In this document: positions 36,537-45,909 of the stretch, piece after piece
Position numbering within the stretch: the stretch's first letter is position 1
Layout: the number at the start of each line of letters is the position of its first letter
Origin: a virus
Length of the DNA: 48,902 nucleotides
Virus record (IMG/VR): IMGVR_UViG_3300032087_006134
Coordinates: 1 to 48,902 of that record
Reading direction: 5' to 3' (one strand)
Notes under the pieces: generated by a model
Database searches by the model: none
What the model was told of the DNA's origin: nothing
What the model saw: the letters and a program-made list of their open reading frames with translations, nothing else
Made by a program: the position numbers and the translations under genes

Positions 36537-37646
36537 ATGGAATTTTTTGATAAAAAAGAAGAAGTCATCGACTTGCAACTTACTCAATACGGAAAGTATC
36601 TTCTTTCCTTGGGTAAACTCAAGCCCGTGTATTATGCTTTTTATGATGACGGAGTTGTTTACGACTCAGAGTATGCAGGATTCACCGAGGATCAAAACGC
36701 TGCTGAAGGGCGTATCCAAGACGATACTCCAAACACAAAAATCATTCACAACTTCCATGGCATTGAAGATGACTTATCCCGTGCAGTTGAGACAAAAAAT
36801 TCTGGTGATGAAGCCCTCGCACAATTAATGTTGCAGCAAACACCTGATAAATCTCAGGTACTTATCAACCCTCTTGCAAACTCAGACTTGGGCACAGACA
36901 AAGCTCCTGCTTGGAGTGTTTCTTTACTTAGTGGTAAAATTTTAACAGGCTCAACTACTTCAACTTTGACACTTAGTAGTTCTGCAACTGTTTTAAACAT
37001 TCCACAAGTCGAAGTAGAAATAGCCTATAGACCAGAAATAAAAGATTCAAATACACTAACAGAAGCAGAACTACGCGAGTTACAAGTTCAGGCTTCCGGC
37101 AACCTTCCTGTCTCACTCGTTGCGGGCGGTGCAGTGTTGGACGCAGAAAATGTTATAGACTTTTTTGATATCCGCGTGTTTGACGATGGAACGTATTTTA
37201 CAATTGACAAAGACGATCTTATTTTTCAAATCATTGAAGAGAATGTTCCGCAAGGCAATGACAACTTTGAGATCGAAATATTTGAGATAGAAGATGTTGA
37301 CGGCAACGGAAAGATACAGAATACAACATTTGTAACAGAGTTAAAACAACTTAGGCTTTTAGTAGAACCTGAGTTATTAGTAAATGATATCTTGATGGAT
37401 GAGGCAGAGGGAAATATGCTTCCCACTTCGGAAATAGACAGTAGTTTTGCGGATTACTATTTTGATATTGAAGCAGACGATGAAATTGATGCTTCGATTA
37501 TTTGTAAACTAATTAAATACGGCGATGAAGACTTGTATAAATTTGCAAGAAAAGACTTCGAGTGCCCAGAACAAGAACCAGGATATCAGGTTGATAGCCC
37601 TTATTCACAAAAAGAAGATTCAGAAATCTGCGAGGATAATTCATAA
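36537..37646 (+). CDS. Virion structural protein with LTxxG-type N-terminal module
   Basis: A 369-residue acidic protein. Its N-terminus (EEVIDLQLTQYGKYLLSLGK, 8-27, then YYAFYDDGVVYD) lines up with the N-terminus of the protein at 43319 (DIILDAVLTDTGRLRLAKG, then FALGDDEINYE), so both probably share a small assembly module. The rest is acidic, with beta-rich and Asp/Glu-rich segments (EIEIFEIEDVDGNGK). A head or tail structural role is inferred from position. The upstream gap is only 7 bases, and no clear Shine-Dalgarno site is visible. It ends in a TAATG overlap with the next gene. Confidence 0.65.
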   Translation: MEFFDKKEEVIDLQLTQYGKYLLSLGKLKPVYYAFYDDGVVYDSEYAGFTEDQNAAEGRIQDDTPNTKIIHNFHGIEDDLSRAVETKNSGDEALAQLMLQQTPDKSQVLINPLANSDLGTDKAPAWSVSLLSGKILTGSTTSTLTLSSSATVLNIPQVEVEIAYRPEIKDSNTLTEAELRELQVQASGNLPVSLVAGGAVLDAENVIDFFDIRVFDDGTYFTIDKDDLIFQIIEENVPQGNDNFEIEIFEIEDVDGNGKIQNTTFVTELKQLRLLVEPELLVNDILMDEAEGNMLPTSEIDSSFADYYFDIEADDEIDASIICKLIKYGDEDLYKFARKDFECPEQEPGYQVDSPYSQKEDSEICEDNS

Positions 37647-40264
37647 TGGCTAATACTTGTGGTTTATTCGGCAACCTTGTTCCAAACATTTTTATTGACA
37701 AAGTGTTTTTGGAAGAAGCTTTAGTAGATACAAATAACGATGGAACATTTGACCTCCAGACACCTAAAGTTAGCATTAATTTAAAGGTTATCGACTCTCT
37801 TAGCAGCGGCGGAACATTTTCTATTATAGGTGACGCATTAGAAATACAAAATGGAAACCAAAACATTGACTTTAAGAAGTATTTTAAAGTCTGGCTGGTA
37901 TTGTCAGATACACAAGAACTAACTGATAAGTTTCAAACATTTTTTGAGTCAGGTGGATATGGTGGCAGTTTTACGTGGACACAGGAAAAAATAGAAACCG
38001 GACAGTTTGACGGTAGTAAAACATTAGTAGATTTTACGGATCAATATGTAAATGCTGATGGTGACACAGAAGTTCTCAGTTCTTATACATTTGATATTGA
38101 CGAAAATAATAAATTAGAGCACTTAACCGTTTTTGCTTATATTCAGCTTGACACAAATACATTGGAAAGCGATTTCGATATAGAACTACCCCTGTCATTA
38201 AAAGGCATAGTGGGAGAGTTTCAGTCACAAATAACAATACAAAATTCAGCAGTTGTTGCCGATAACGTACAGGACTTCCGTATTCGTGACGAAATTGACG
38301 CCTATATTGCTCAACTAGATTTAACACAGACAGTGCAACAAACTTTCCCCGAGCAGAGAGATATATTAAACCAGGCTCTTTCTAAAAACTCATATTTCTC
38401 AGAAATACTTGTAACTAAAGATGCTGCAAGAAATGCCCGTTTTTATTTTGCTTTTGATTATGGAAAATACGTTTTAGAAAATACAAAATTTTCTGGTCTT
38501 GTATCAAAAATGAGCGAGGAAGCAAAAACACAAATTATTAACAACTCGCAAATAGTCAAGTTTATTTTGCGACGAGGGCAAGTTAAGCAACAAGCAGCAA
38601 AGAATGTACTTGGCTCGCCTGTGCAGAACGCAGTGTTTTCTGACGAAACAATACAAGAGCCAGTTATTCTATCGCTTGATGACTCAAATTTAACTGAAAT
38701 TGGTCTAATTTTGTCCGAGCAACCAGAGGTTTCTGATTCGCTTATCAGGCACTTCACTGGTATCGACTCTGAGTTAGGCGATATAGAGAATGGTTTTTAT
38801 CAATACTCAATTGATATTGAAATAGTTGATGGCTTTATCCCAGTTATGCGAGAGGTTCTTGCAAACTTATCAAATGCAGTTGCATCATACAACAACTATG
38901 TTGCACTTGCTAACATCCCAGGTGTTTATGATATACAAAATAGAAAATTTACAAGCACTCCTGCAAACCCAAGCTCCGTGATTGACGACGAGGGGGATGT
39001 GGTCCTCCCCGATTCTGGGCAGGAAATAATGGAGTCTTTTGGAAACGATAAGTTAATTGACATTATCAATACTTATTTAAATTCACTTGATTTATTTGTT
39101 GACATCGACGTTCCATTCGCTAACAACGAAACTGTAAGAAGGATTTTGCAAGATAGCATTGGCAGAAACATATCACCCAATATTGGATCTGTTGATGGTA
39201 TTATTCTGTTCCAAGACTTAATGACACAACTACTTGGTATCATTAACGATGTTTTAAGTGTTGGGAGCAACTCTGTTGGAGTCGAGGCAACACAAACGAA
39301 CCGCCCAGCAGATAGTGTCTCAACACTAAAAACCACATCGATTAGCACAACTGAGACTTTTGATAATACAATTGGTGCCAGATTCATAAACGAGAGTTAT
39401 ATTGATAATATCGGCGCAGGCACCGACACAACATTTAGTGGCTTAAATATTTACACAGGAAACAGTTTAGCCGAAGCCTCTCCATCCTTAGTCTCGCCCG
39501 AAAGTCAGGTGCTCGATGCTCAAGAAAGGTTGGCAAATAATAATATCACTTTTGAGACAATTCCATCAAAAGTCGCAGCCAATATCGAAGATGTTTTGCA
39601 GGGCTCACGTTTAAGTTCTACAAACTTTCTTGGAGCAGATAGCGAAGGTGCAGTTGGAAACTTAAATACACAAAACTTAAGCGCTACAGACTTAGAGGTT
39701 ATAAAGTTCGAAGATCTAGTTCCTCCACCAGCCCAGTCTTTAGCAGCGTTTAATGTCCAATCTGAGAATGTTAATGAAATTCTCTCGACCTCTGATTTGC
39801 AAACCGAAGTAGATGTATTGGTAGGTTTTATTGTACCGGAAATAATTAATGTTGCAGAATATCAACAAAATCTAGTTAACAAATATATGATCAGAGATGC
39901 AAAGTTTGAAACAAAACAACTCGGTGAACTTACCACACCAGTTGCTACAGATAGGTTTTATCTCTGTAGGCAGACACGACGAAGCGATGTCGAAGTAGTA
40001 GACTCTTATTTTCTACTCTCCCCGGTTTCGGCAACTTTTGAGACCCCATCCGAAATAACAGCCGAGGGTGTTACTGGAATATTTTCCGAAGAAGAAACTA
40101 CAAGCACCACTGGCGGAACCGGAACAACTGGAGCCCCAGGCAGACCTGGACCTTCTGGTACATTCGGCGGGCTTTCCATCGGCGGGGCTGGAGAGGATGA
40201 AGTAGGAGTAGGCACTCAGGGCACAACCGGCTCCCCAGGCGGCGGAGCAGATGAATTACTATAG
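37646..40264 (+). CDS. Large virion protein with collagen-like C-terminus
   Basis: An 872-residue protein of unknown fold. The first 300 residues alternate beta segments and acidic loops (SINLKVIDSLSSGGTFSIIG and similar). The middle is helical with long Asn/Gln/Ser-rich stretches. The final 57 residues are Gly/Thr/Pro-rich, with G-X-Y triplets (GTT GAP GRP GPS GTF, 826-840, and GTQ GTT GSP, 856-864). Collagen-like triplets in phages usually form trimeric fibre or tip connectors. It lies between two other virion proteins, so a fibre or neck/baseplate extension is plausible. GAGGAT lies about 9 bases before its ATG. Confidence 0.62.
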   Translation: MANTCGLFGNLVPNIFIDKVFLEEALVDTNNDGTFDLQTPKVSINLKVIDSLSSGGTFSIIGDALEIQNGNQNIDFKKYFKVWLVLSDTQELTDKFQTFFESGGYGGSFTWTQEKIETGQFDGSKTLVDFTDQYVNADGDTEVLSSYTFDIDENNKLEHLTVFAYIQLDTNTLESDFDIELPLSLKGIVGEFQSQITIQNSAVVADNVQDFRIRDEIDAYIAQLDLTQTVQQTFPEQRDILNQALSKNSYFSEILVTKDAARNARFYFAFDYGKYVLENTKFSGLVSKMSEEAKTQIINNSQIVKFILRRGQVKQQAAKNVLGSPVQNAVFSDETIQEPVILSLDDSNLTEIGLILSEQPEVSDSLIRHFTGIDSELGDIENGFYQYSIDIEIVDGFIPVMREVLANLSNAVASYNNYVALANIPGVYDIQNRKFTSTPANPSSVIDDEGDVVLPDSGQEIMESFGNDKLIDIINTYLNSLDLFVDIDVPFANNETVRRILQDSIGRNISPNIGSVDGIILFQDLMTQLLGIINDVLSVGSNSVGVEATQTNRPADSVSTLKTTSISTTETFDNTIGARFINESYIDNIGAGTDTTFSGLNIYTGNSLAEASPSLVSPESQVLDAQERLANNNITFETIPSKVAANIEDVLQGSRLSSTNFLGADSEGAVGNLNTQNLSATDLEVIKFEDLVPPPAQSLAAFNVQSENVNEILSTSDLQTEVDVLVGFIVPEIINVAEYQQNLVNKYMIRDAKFETKQLGELTTPVATDRFYLCRQTRRSDVEVVDSYFLLSPVSATFETPSEITAEGVTGIFSEEETTSTTGGTGTTGAPGRPGPSGTFGGLSIGGAGEDEVGVGTQGTTGSPGGGADELL
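40121..40246 (+). repeat. Collagen-like G-X-Y and Gly-rich tail segment
   Basis: Within the 872-residue protein, codons for residues 826-867 encode five consecutive G-X-Y triplets, then a Gly-rich linker, then another run of triplets. This low-complexity stretch is at the extreme C-terminus and may trimerise or vary in length between related phages. Confidence 0.6.
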
Positions 40265-40275
40265 GTTAAAAAACA

Positions 40276-43224
40276 ATGGCAGTTAAGAAATGTGATGACA
40301 TCGTAGAAGAGACAGAAGTTCCAGCAGAAGAAGCCGAGGGTACAACTGCAACTACCACACAAAACGAGACTTCCCAAGTTAAAGAAAACTCTTATCTTGG
40401 AAAAAGTCTCACAGCCGTGGAAAGAAATATCTATGATGATATCTCCGATGAGCTTGTTGATGCTACAGGGGGAACACTTCAAGAAAAGGTGTTAACAACA
40501 TTTGGCAACGCTCGCATTCATGTAGTAAGGGCACCCGATATCGCTGATCCACTTCGAGCAGATGCAAAAAAGTTTTTTGTTCGAAATACAAATAATCAAG
40601 TTGTCTATCTTAATTCAGATTTATCAGAACTTGGTGCTTCTGTGGATGACAAGTATGGAACATCGCCAATTACTGTAACGTCATTAGCGCCCGCCACTGT
40701 GGTCAGTGGTTCTAATAGTGGTTCTTTGTTTAAAGTTTATCAACAAGGTTTCGAGGTATCTAGTAATCAGTTTATATCAAACACAGCAGGTCCAGCATAC
40801 TCAGACGAACTTTTTAATGAAGCTTGGAGTGCTTTTGTCAACGGAGGGACCAGTACCCTTGGCTTATCTAGACCTTCTCCGCTTATCGACATAGAGGGAA
40901 CTTACACTGATCATAACACAAATATTACGGTCCCTTTCTCTGAAGAAGAGTTAGAAGTGTTTCTTAATAATGTTAATAACCCAGCCTATGCAAAAGTTAA
41001 TGGCAAGTACAACTTCTTTTCACCTGGCTATGAGGAATACATTAAGTCAGCAGATGTTAAAGAATATCAACTGCAAAATCAATTTTCAAACATTACACGA
41101 GAAGCATCTTATATACAAGAAAGTCTTTTCACATTTGGACCGGACTTAAGTTATATTAAAAATGTTCAGGCACTACAGCAAGCGCAAGGTTTTGATATTA
41201 CAGAAAAATATCAGAATATTGGCATCCCATCTTCACAAGTGCCAGAGATCAAAAAAGTTACTGATACTGATGACTTGTACACAATGATTAACACTATCGA
41301 GTTTAATACAGATAGAACGGGCTTGTTCTTGGCATCATCTGACGAATCGGGTCTAACCGACGAGTTGCTTAAACACGTAATGGATCAAACAATTATTTAT
41401 CCTGGTGATATAGACCCAGCGGCTGCTGCCAACTCTCTACCATTTGTATTATCAAATGAGCAAATCGCCTTTACTGGCGCAGAAACAATTATTACAACAA
41501 AACAAACAGAAGAAGAAGTTCAGCTTATCAATTTAGGGACTTGGTTATCATCTTATTTCAGCACCACTGGAACCGAACCACTAAATGAACAGTTCGTTGA
41601 CGTAGCAATATTACTCGGTGTCGATCCGAATGCAGCAGAGACATCTGATGAGTGCAGTGCTTTTGCCAACACACTGAAGGCAATGGTGCTGTCTGGCAAG
41701 ATCAATAATCTTGTAGAGGACAGCTTTCGTACATTCGAAGAGATGTTAGCAGGCAAAGAAGCATACAACGAGACAGTTATTTACGAGATATTAAAAACAT
41801 CAACTGACAATAATGCTCAGCAAAGAATATTTGTACCAAATACAGAGGAGTTAGATATCTTACAGTACATTGATACGCAAATCAAGTACGACAAGAGTTA
41901 TACATATAACCTATTTGCTCACCAGTTGATTATTGGTACAGAATATAAATATTTTAATTTTACAGGTGCTCAAACTGACAAGACAGCAAGATTTGCAGTT
42001 GAGTATAAACCATCTTTACAAATTGCAAGGCTTCCAGTATTCAGTGAGTCAACAAGGGTATTGGACAATGCACCAGTATTTCCAGATGTCAACTTGGTGC
42101 CGTATAAAGGTGTTGCGACTCGTATCCTAATCAACTTAAACTCTAACGTTGGCGACTACGACTTACAGCCAATCATTATCAACGAAGCAGACACAGAGTT
42201 TGTAGCAAAATTTAGAGAAGCCAGAGGGCTGCGAGAAACAGATCCGATCAAATTTAAGACTGACGATCCAGTAAATCAATTCGAGATCTACAGAACAACT
42301 GAGCCACCTATGTCGTACAGCGATTTTACGGGACAGTTGCATGCAACTATTTCATCAAGCGATGCCGTATCTACTTCTCTTGTCGATGAAGTTGAGCCAA
42401 ACATAAAATATTATTACACTTTTAGAACTATAGATGTTCACGGTAACCGCTCAAACCCAACAGATGTTTATATGGCAGAGTTGGTACAGTTTGAGGGTAT
42501 GATATTTTTTAATACACGAGTCTACAATTTCGAGGGCGTGGAATATGATAACGTCAAAACATCTCGTGACTTCAGAAGATACTTTAAAATTAACCCAAAT
42601 TTAATTCAGTCACTTATCAACTATGAAGAGTCGATTCCTGACGGTAGCACAGAGTCTGCCTATAACGCAGCAAGTATAGCGTTGGGACGTGCAGAAGAGC
42701 CTGTTTGGAACAAGAGATTTAAAATTAGAATTACTTCTAAAAATTCAGGCAAGAAGTTTGACATCAATCTTAATTGCAAAGTAGACTACACTCGCCCAAG
42801 CGGCGGAAGACCTTTCGGGACACCCGACTTACAACTATCTATTCCAAAACCCCAACCTCAGGCTACAGGGGATTTAAAAGCAGATATATACAAATCGAGA
42901 GGTGAAGCACTTGCAAGCGAAAGCGCTTTTAATACTGTTGCTGACAGTCTTAGTGTTTTAAATCGAAACAAAGCAATAACTACTTATGTACCAGATACAG
43001 TGCAAGCACAAATAGATTCATTTATTGCTGATATCAAGACTGGGGATTTCACCGAGGACTTGGCAATGGATATTAGAAACACTTTTCTCGGACTCCAAAG
43101 CAACGGATCTATATCTGGATTTGATATGGAATTGTTAGGTGAAGCGATTGATGGAATTACTAATATAGTGGAATTGAAATTTGGTTCAACTGCTATGATT
43201 AACAATATGATGCAAAAATTATAA
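40276..43224 (+). CDS. Large virion protein (982 aa) with FN3-like domain
   Basis: A 982-residue protein. The start is acidic and low-complexity (EETEVPAEEAEGTTATTT, about 11-28). Residues about 669-737 look like a fibronectin type III/Ig-like sandwich: FEIYRTTEPPMSYSDFTG, then IKYYYTFRTIDVHGNRSNP. The C-terminal part is helical (NRNKAITTYVPDTVQAQIDS). FN3-like domains are common in phage tail and capsid decoration proteins and bind carbohydrates weakly. The ATG at 40276 has a weak site, ATAGGTT, upstream. It is the last gene before a 94-base gap holding a weak hairpin and a candidate late promoter. Confidence 0.65.
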   Translation: MAVKKCDDIVEETEVPAEEAEGTTATTTQNETSQVKENSYLGKSLTAVERNIYDDISDELVDATGGTLQEKVLTTFGNARIHVVRAPDIADPLRADAKKFFVRNTNNQVVYLNSDLSELGASVDDKYGTSPITVTSLAPATVVSGSNSGSLFKVYQQGFEVSSNQFISNTAGPAYSDELFNEAWSAFVNGGTSTLGLSRPSPLIDIEGTYTDHNTNITVPFSEEELEVFLNNVNNPAYAKVNGKYNFFSPGYEEYIKSADVKEYQLQNQFSNITREASYIQESLFTFGPDLSYIKNVQALQQAQGFDITEKYQNIGIPSSQVPEIKKVTDTDDLYTMINTIEFNTDRTGLFLASSDESGLTDELLKHVMDQTIIYPGDIDPAAAANSLPFVLSNEQIAFTGAETIITTKQTEEEVQLINLGTWLSSYFSTTGTEPLNEQFVDVAILLGVDPNAAETSDECSAFANTLKAMVLSGKINNLVEDSFRTFEEMLAGKEAYNETVIYEILKTSTDNNAQQRIFVPNTEELDILQYIDTQIKYDKSYTYNLFAHQLIIGTEYKYFNFTGAQTDKTARFAVEYKPSLQIARLPVFSESTRVLDNAPVFPDVNLVPYKGVATRILINLNSNVGDYDLQPIIINEADTEFVAKFREARGLRETDPIKFKTDDPVNQFEIYRTTEPPMSYSDFTGQLHATISSSDAVSTSLVDEVEPNIKYYYTFRTIDVHGNRSNPTDVYMAELVQFEGMIFFNTRVYNFEGVEYDNVKTSRDFRRYFKINPNLIQSLINYEESIPDGSTESAYNAASIALGRAEEPVWNKRFKIRITSKNSGKKFDINLNCKVDYTRPSGGRPFGTPDLQLSIPKPQPQATGDLKADIYKSRGEALASESAFNTVADSLSVLNRNKAITTYVPDTVQAQIDSFIADIKTGDFTEDLAMDIRNTFLGLQSNGSISGFDMELLGEAIDGITNIVELKFGSTAMINNMMQKL

Positions 43225-43248
43225 TGTTAAAAAATATTAGTAATAATC

Positions 43249-43274
43249 CACCATTCGAAAAATTGGTGTTTTAA
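43249..43274 (+). terminator. Weak terminator-like hairpin
   Basis: CACCA at 43249-43253 pairs with TGGTG at 43264-43268 around a 10-base AT-rich loop, followed by TTTT. The stem is only five base pairs. It lies between the 982-residue virion gene and the candidate late element at 43287, a fitting place for a terminator, but strength is doubtful. Confidence 0.35.
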
Positions 43275-43286
43275 TATTATTCAGAA

Positions 43287-43294
43287 CTATTTAC
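43287..43294 (+). promoter_or_regulatory. Candidate late promoter element CTATTTAC
   Basis: ACTATTTACAT lies in the 94-base gap and ends 24 bases before the ATG at 43319. A purine-rich AGAGGT at 43303-43308 is the ribosome site. Apart from the element and the weak hairpin upstream, I see nothing else in this gap. The spacing would give a normal short leader. Confidence 0.5.
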
Positions 43295-43318
43295 ATACGA
43301 TAAGAGGTATATTATACA

Positions 43319-44227
43319 ATGGCATTTCTTGATAACTCAGGCGACATTATTCTCGACGCAGTATTAACTGATACAGGGCGTCTTCGATTAGCAAAGGGCG
43401 ATGGCTCTTTTAACATTACAAAGTTTGCTCTTGGCGACGACGAGATCAACTACGAACTTTACGACAAAAACAATGCGAGTGGCTCTGCCTACTACGACAT
43501 TGAGATTCTACAGACACCAGTGCTTGAGGCGTTTACCAATAACACTTCACTGCTAAAATCAAAACTTCTTTCAATCTCAAGAACCAACCACCTTTACCTC
43601 CCAGAAATTCGAAATAATGCCACTGAGGGAATCGCCCCAAATACAACAAATAACATTGTTTCCGTTGCTGTAGATGAGGCAACTGTCACCGCCCTGCAAG
43701 ATAGTAATAGTAATCTTTCGGGTGGCATTATTAATGGCTTCGAGCTAGATCAAAACAATGCCGATACACGTCGCCTACTTTTTGATCAAGGTATTGTCAG
43801 CAACGCTCTTGGTGATACTGGCAAGGTTGCCTTGGATGCAGACCTTGTTGAGACACAGTACATTATCGAAATTGATAATCGTTTAGGATACTTGGCAGAC
43901 CCAGACGGAAACCAAGCAACTCCATCTTTTGTTGATGACGACAATATCGCATCTTATTTCTTATCACTCACTACAAATTCAGAATACTTTAGTGATAGCA
44001 CACTAACAAGTAGTGATGTGTTGGCAGGTCCAGCAGGCTATCGTCTTAGGTTGCTCGTTGGCGCATCCACTAACTTAAACTCAAGCACTTACTTGTTTAC
44101 GCAGCTTGGAAGCACAAGCACAATTGGCTCTACAAACCTATATCATATCGATACAACAATTAGAGTAACAGGTGCAACAACTGGGTTTAGAGTTGACATT
44201 CCAATTAGATTTCTTAAGCAGCAATAA
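43319..44227 (+). CDS. Virion structural protein with LTDTGR N-terminal module
   Basis: A 302-residue protein. The N-terminal motif (FLDNSGDIILDAVLTDTGRL, 3-22, then LAKGDGSFNITKFALGDDEI) is a compact module also recognisable in the protein at 36537. The C-terminal half is beta-rich with many Ser/Thr/Asn residues, ending RVDIPIRFLKQQ. Such proteins are probably tail or capsid-surface components; the exact role is not known. It has its own candidate late promoter and ribosome site AGAGGT, so it may be produced in high amounts together with the next gene 12 bases downstream. Confidence 0.7.
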   Translation: MAFLDNSGDIILDAVLTDTGRLRLAKGDGSFNITKFALGDDEINYELYDKNNASGSAYYDIEILQTPVLEAFTNNTSLLKSKLLSISRTNHLYLPEIRNNATEGIAPNTTNNIVSVAVDEATVTALQDSNSNLSGGIINGFELDQNNADTRRLLFDQGIVSNALGDTGKVALDADLVETQYIIEIDNRLGYLADPDGNQATPSFVDDDNIASYFLSLTTNSEYFSDSTLTSSDVLAGPAGYRLRLLVGASTNLNSSTYLFTQLGSTSTIGSTNLYHIDTTIRVTGATTGFRVDIPIRFLKQQ

Positions 44228-44239
44228 TAGGACTTAAAT

Positions 44240-45262
44240 ATGGCTACAACATTTAAAACAATCACCGCAAATGATGTTACTAATACTAGAACATTATTAC
44301 ACGAGGCAATCCCACTAACTGGAACAATTGCTTCAGGAACTTATAACGACGATAACATTAAAGAATTTTCTCATGGTATGTTTCAGTCTGTTTATGACTA
44401 TCCTTATTTAAGTTCCTCAGCCAACCATATTTTTGATGTTACCCATGGTTACTCTTCAGAGTCTGCTTTATCTGGTGCTTCTTCTGTTCAAAACTCAAAG
44501 AAAATTAATATCTACAATCAGATGGCATCCGTGCTTGTCGGACACGATGCGACTGGTTCTATTCAAAGATTTGATCAAGACGGCAACATCGCCGCTGGCG
44601 GAGCAAAGCTTAATGAAGCGTTTTTCTTAAACTTTTCTCGCTTGCTCTCAAAAGATGAGATCAAAAAAGACAGCTTTAGAATGTCATTTCTTACAGGTGG
44701 CACACCTGCTGCGAGGACAGATACATTAACAATTGGTGATTACGGTGCGTCAACAAGTTATCTTGTGAACTCTCCTGCTGGTGAGTATGCAGTTCTTTAT
44801 ACCTCATCGGCAACCCCAAATGCAAATTCAGGCGTGGGACTTCTTTACTATCAAGCAGGCGTAGCAGTGCTCACCGGCTCTATCTTTGATGGAGATATGG
44901 GTCCAGGTGTAACCTCTGGTTCTTATGACGCCCTCGCAACTGGTTCGAACATCAACGTTATGGCTGATTCGATCCGCAATAGACTTGTTGATATCGACTT
45001 TAACAACACAGTGGAACTAAACTCAACAATTTACTTCTGCCGTGCAAACCACAACGAGTTCAACTACAGTGCGAACCCAACTTATCTTTCACAAAGTCAA
45101 ATTCGCGTAAAGAACACAACTACAGACAACCCCGTCTCTTATATTACAACGGTTGGTCTTTACTCCTCCGATAATGAGTTACTTGCAGTTGCAAAACTTT
45201 CCGAGCCTCTCAAGAAGGATCCAAACACCGAACTTACAATCCGTGTTCGCTTAGACTACTAA
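44240..45262 (+). CDS. Virion structural protein, paralog of 45910 gene
   Basis: A 340-residue, Ser/Thr/Asn-rich, beta-type protein. Its C-terminus (HNEFNYSANPTYL, then YITTVGLYSSDNELLAVAKL and SEPLKKD, ending RVRLDY) aligns with that of the protein at 45910 (GELNHSNNPTYL, VSSVAIYDENRNLIGIAKL, TPVKKTE, MKLDI). Both also contain internal GxYxVLYTSS- or VLLTGSW-like strands. The shared 90-residue C-terminal module suggests related virion surface or tail-periphery proteins. It follows the 43319 gene closely; AGGACTTAAAT is a weak ribosome site. Confidence 0.7.
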   Translation: MATTFKTITANDVTNTRTLLHEAIPLTGTIASGTYNDDNIKEFSHGMFQSVYDYPYLSSSANHIFDVTHGYSSESALSGASSVQNSKKINIYNQMASVLVGHDATGSIQRFDQDGNIAAGGAKLNEAFFLNFSRLLSKDEIKKDSFRMSFLTGGTPAARTDTLTIGDYGASTSYLVNSPAGEYAVLYTSSATPNANSGVGLLYYQAGVAVLTGSIFDGDMGPGVTSGSYDALATGSNINVMADSIRNRLVDIDFNNTVELNSTIYFCRANHNEFNYSANPTYLSQSQIRVKNTTTDNPVSYITTVGLYSSDNELLAVAKLSEPLKKDPNTELTIRVRLDY

Positions 45263-45274
45263 ACTCGCAAGGTC

Positions 45275-45892
45275 GTGGCTACAAGAGATAGAAAATATAA
45301 TAACCTCTTGTTGGAACTGAAGTATCTTTACGCCAGGGCTGAATACAGCGACGAGATATACGATCAGGCTAAACGAGAGTTCGAAGAGTACGCCAAGACT
45401 TTCTGCGAAGAGAACGGCATTGAGATCGAGGGCACTCTCGTTCCAAATAATGATGTTACGGAACTTGATTTATGCCGTGAACAGTTGTATGATGATATAG
45501 AGTTAGGAGAAGATACTACAAATATCTTCTGCAAGTCGCTCTTTAAGAAGATTGCAACCAAGACACATCCAGACAAACTTGCTTCTTTAAGCAAGGAAGA
45601 AAAAGAACGCAAGAGCGAACTATTTAAGAAAGCAAGGAAAGCCGTTAATGCAAATCAATGGTTCATCCTTGTTCAGATTGCACAGGAACTAAAAATACAA
45701 CTTCCAGAAATCCAAGAGGAACACGTTGAATTACTGGAAAAAGAACTAAAAAACATCAAGCAAACAATACACAACATGGAAGGCACTTATGCATGGAACT
45801 TTTTTAACCAAGAAGACGACATGAAAAAAAGAGTGCTCATGATTATCTATCTAAAGAATTTTGGTATTGATTTGACCAAAGTTAACAATTAG
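45275..45892 (+). CDS. J-domain-like protein (DnaJ-type HPD motif)
   Basis: A 205-residue, mostly helical protein. The central region LFKKIATKTHPDKLASLSKE (89-108), followed by ERKSELFKKARKAVN (111-125), matches helices II and III of a J-domain, including the invariant HPD at 98-100, which activates Hsp70/DnaK ATPase. The domain is embedded in the protein rather than at the N-terminus. The rest (EEHVELLEKELKNIKQTIHN) is coiled-coil-like. The start is GTG 45275 with a close AAGG. It sits between two paralogous virion genes, so it may recruit the host DnaK for folding or assembly of those proteins (inference). Confidence 0.72.
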   Translation: MATRDRKYNNLLLELKYLYARAEYSDEIYDQAKREFEEYAKTFCEENGIEIEGTLVPNNDVTELDLCREQLYDDIELGEDTTNIFCKSLFKKIATKTHPDKLASLSKEEKERKSELFKKARKAVNANQWFILVQIAQELKIQLPEIQEEHVELLEKELKNIKQTIHNMEGTYAWNFFNQEDDMKKRVLMIIYLKNFGIDLTKVNN

Positions 45893-45909
45893 TTCTAATT
45901 ACTATACAA

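Noticed and set aside
45887-45900. AATTA-GTTC-TAATT palindrome after the J-domain gene
   Set aside because: The stem is only five A/T pairs with no U-tract, too weak to call a terminator, and there is no second copy to support an operator.
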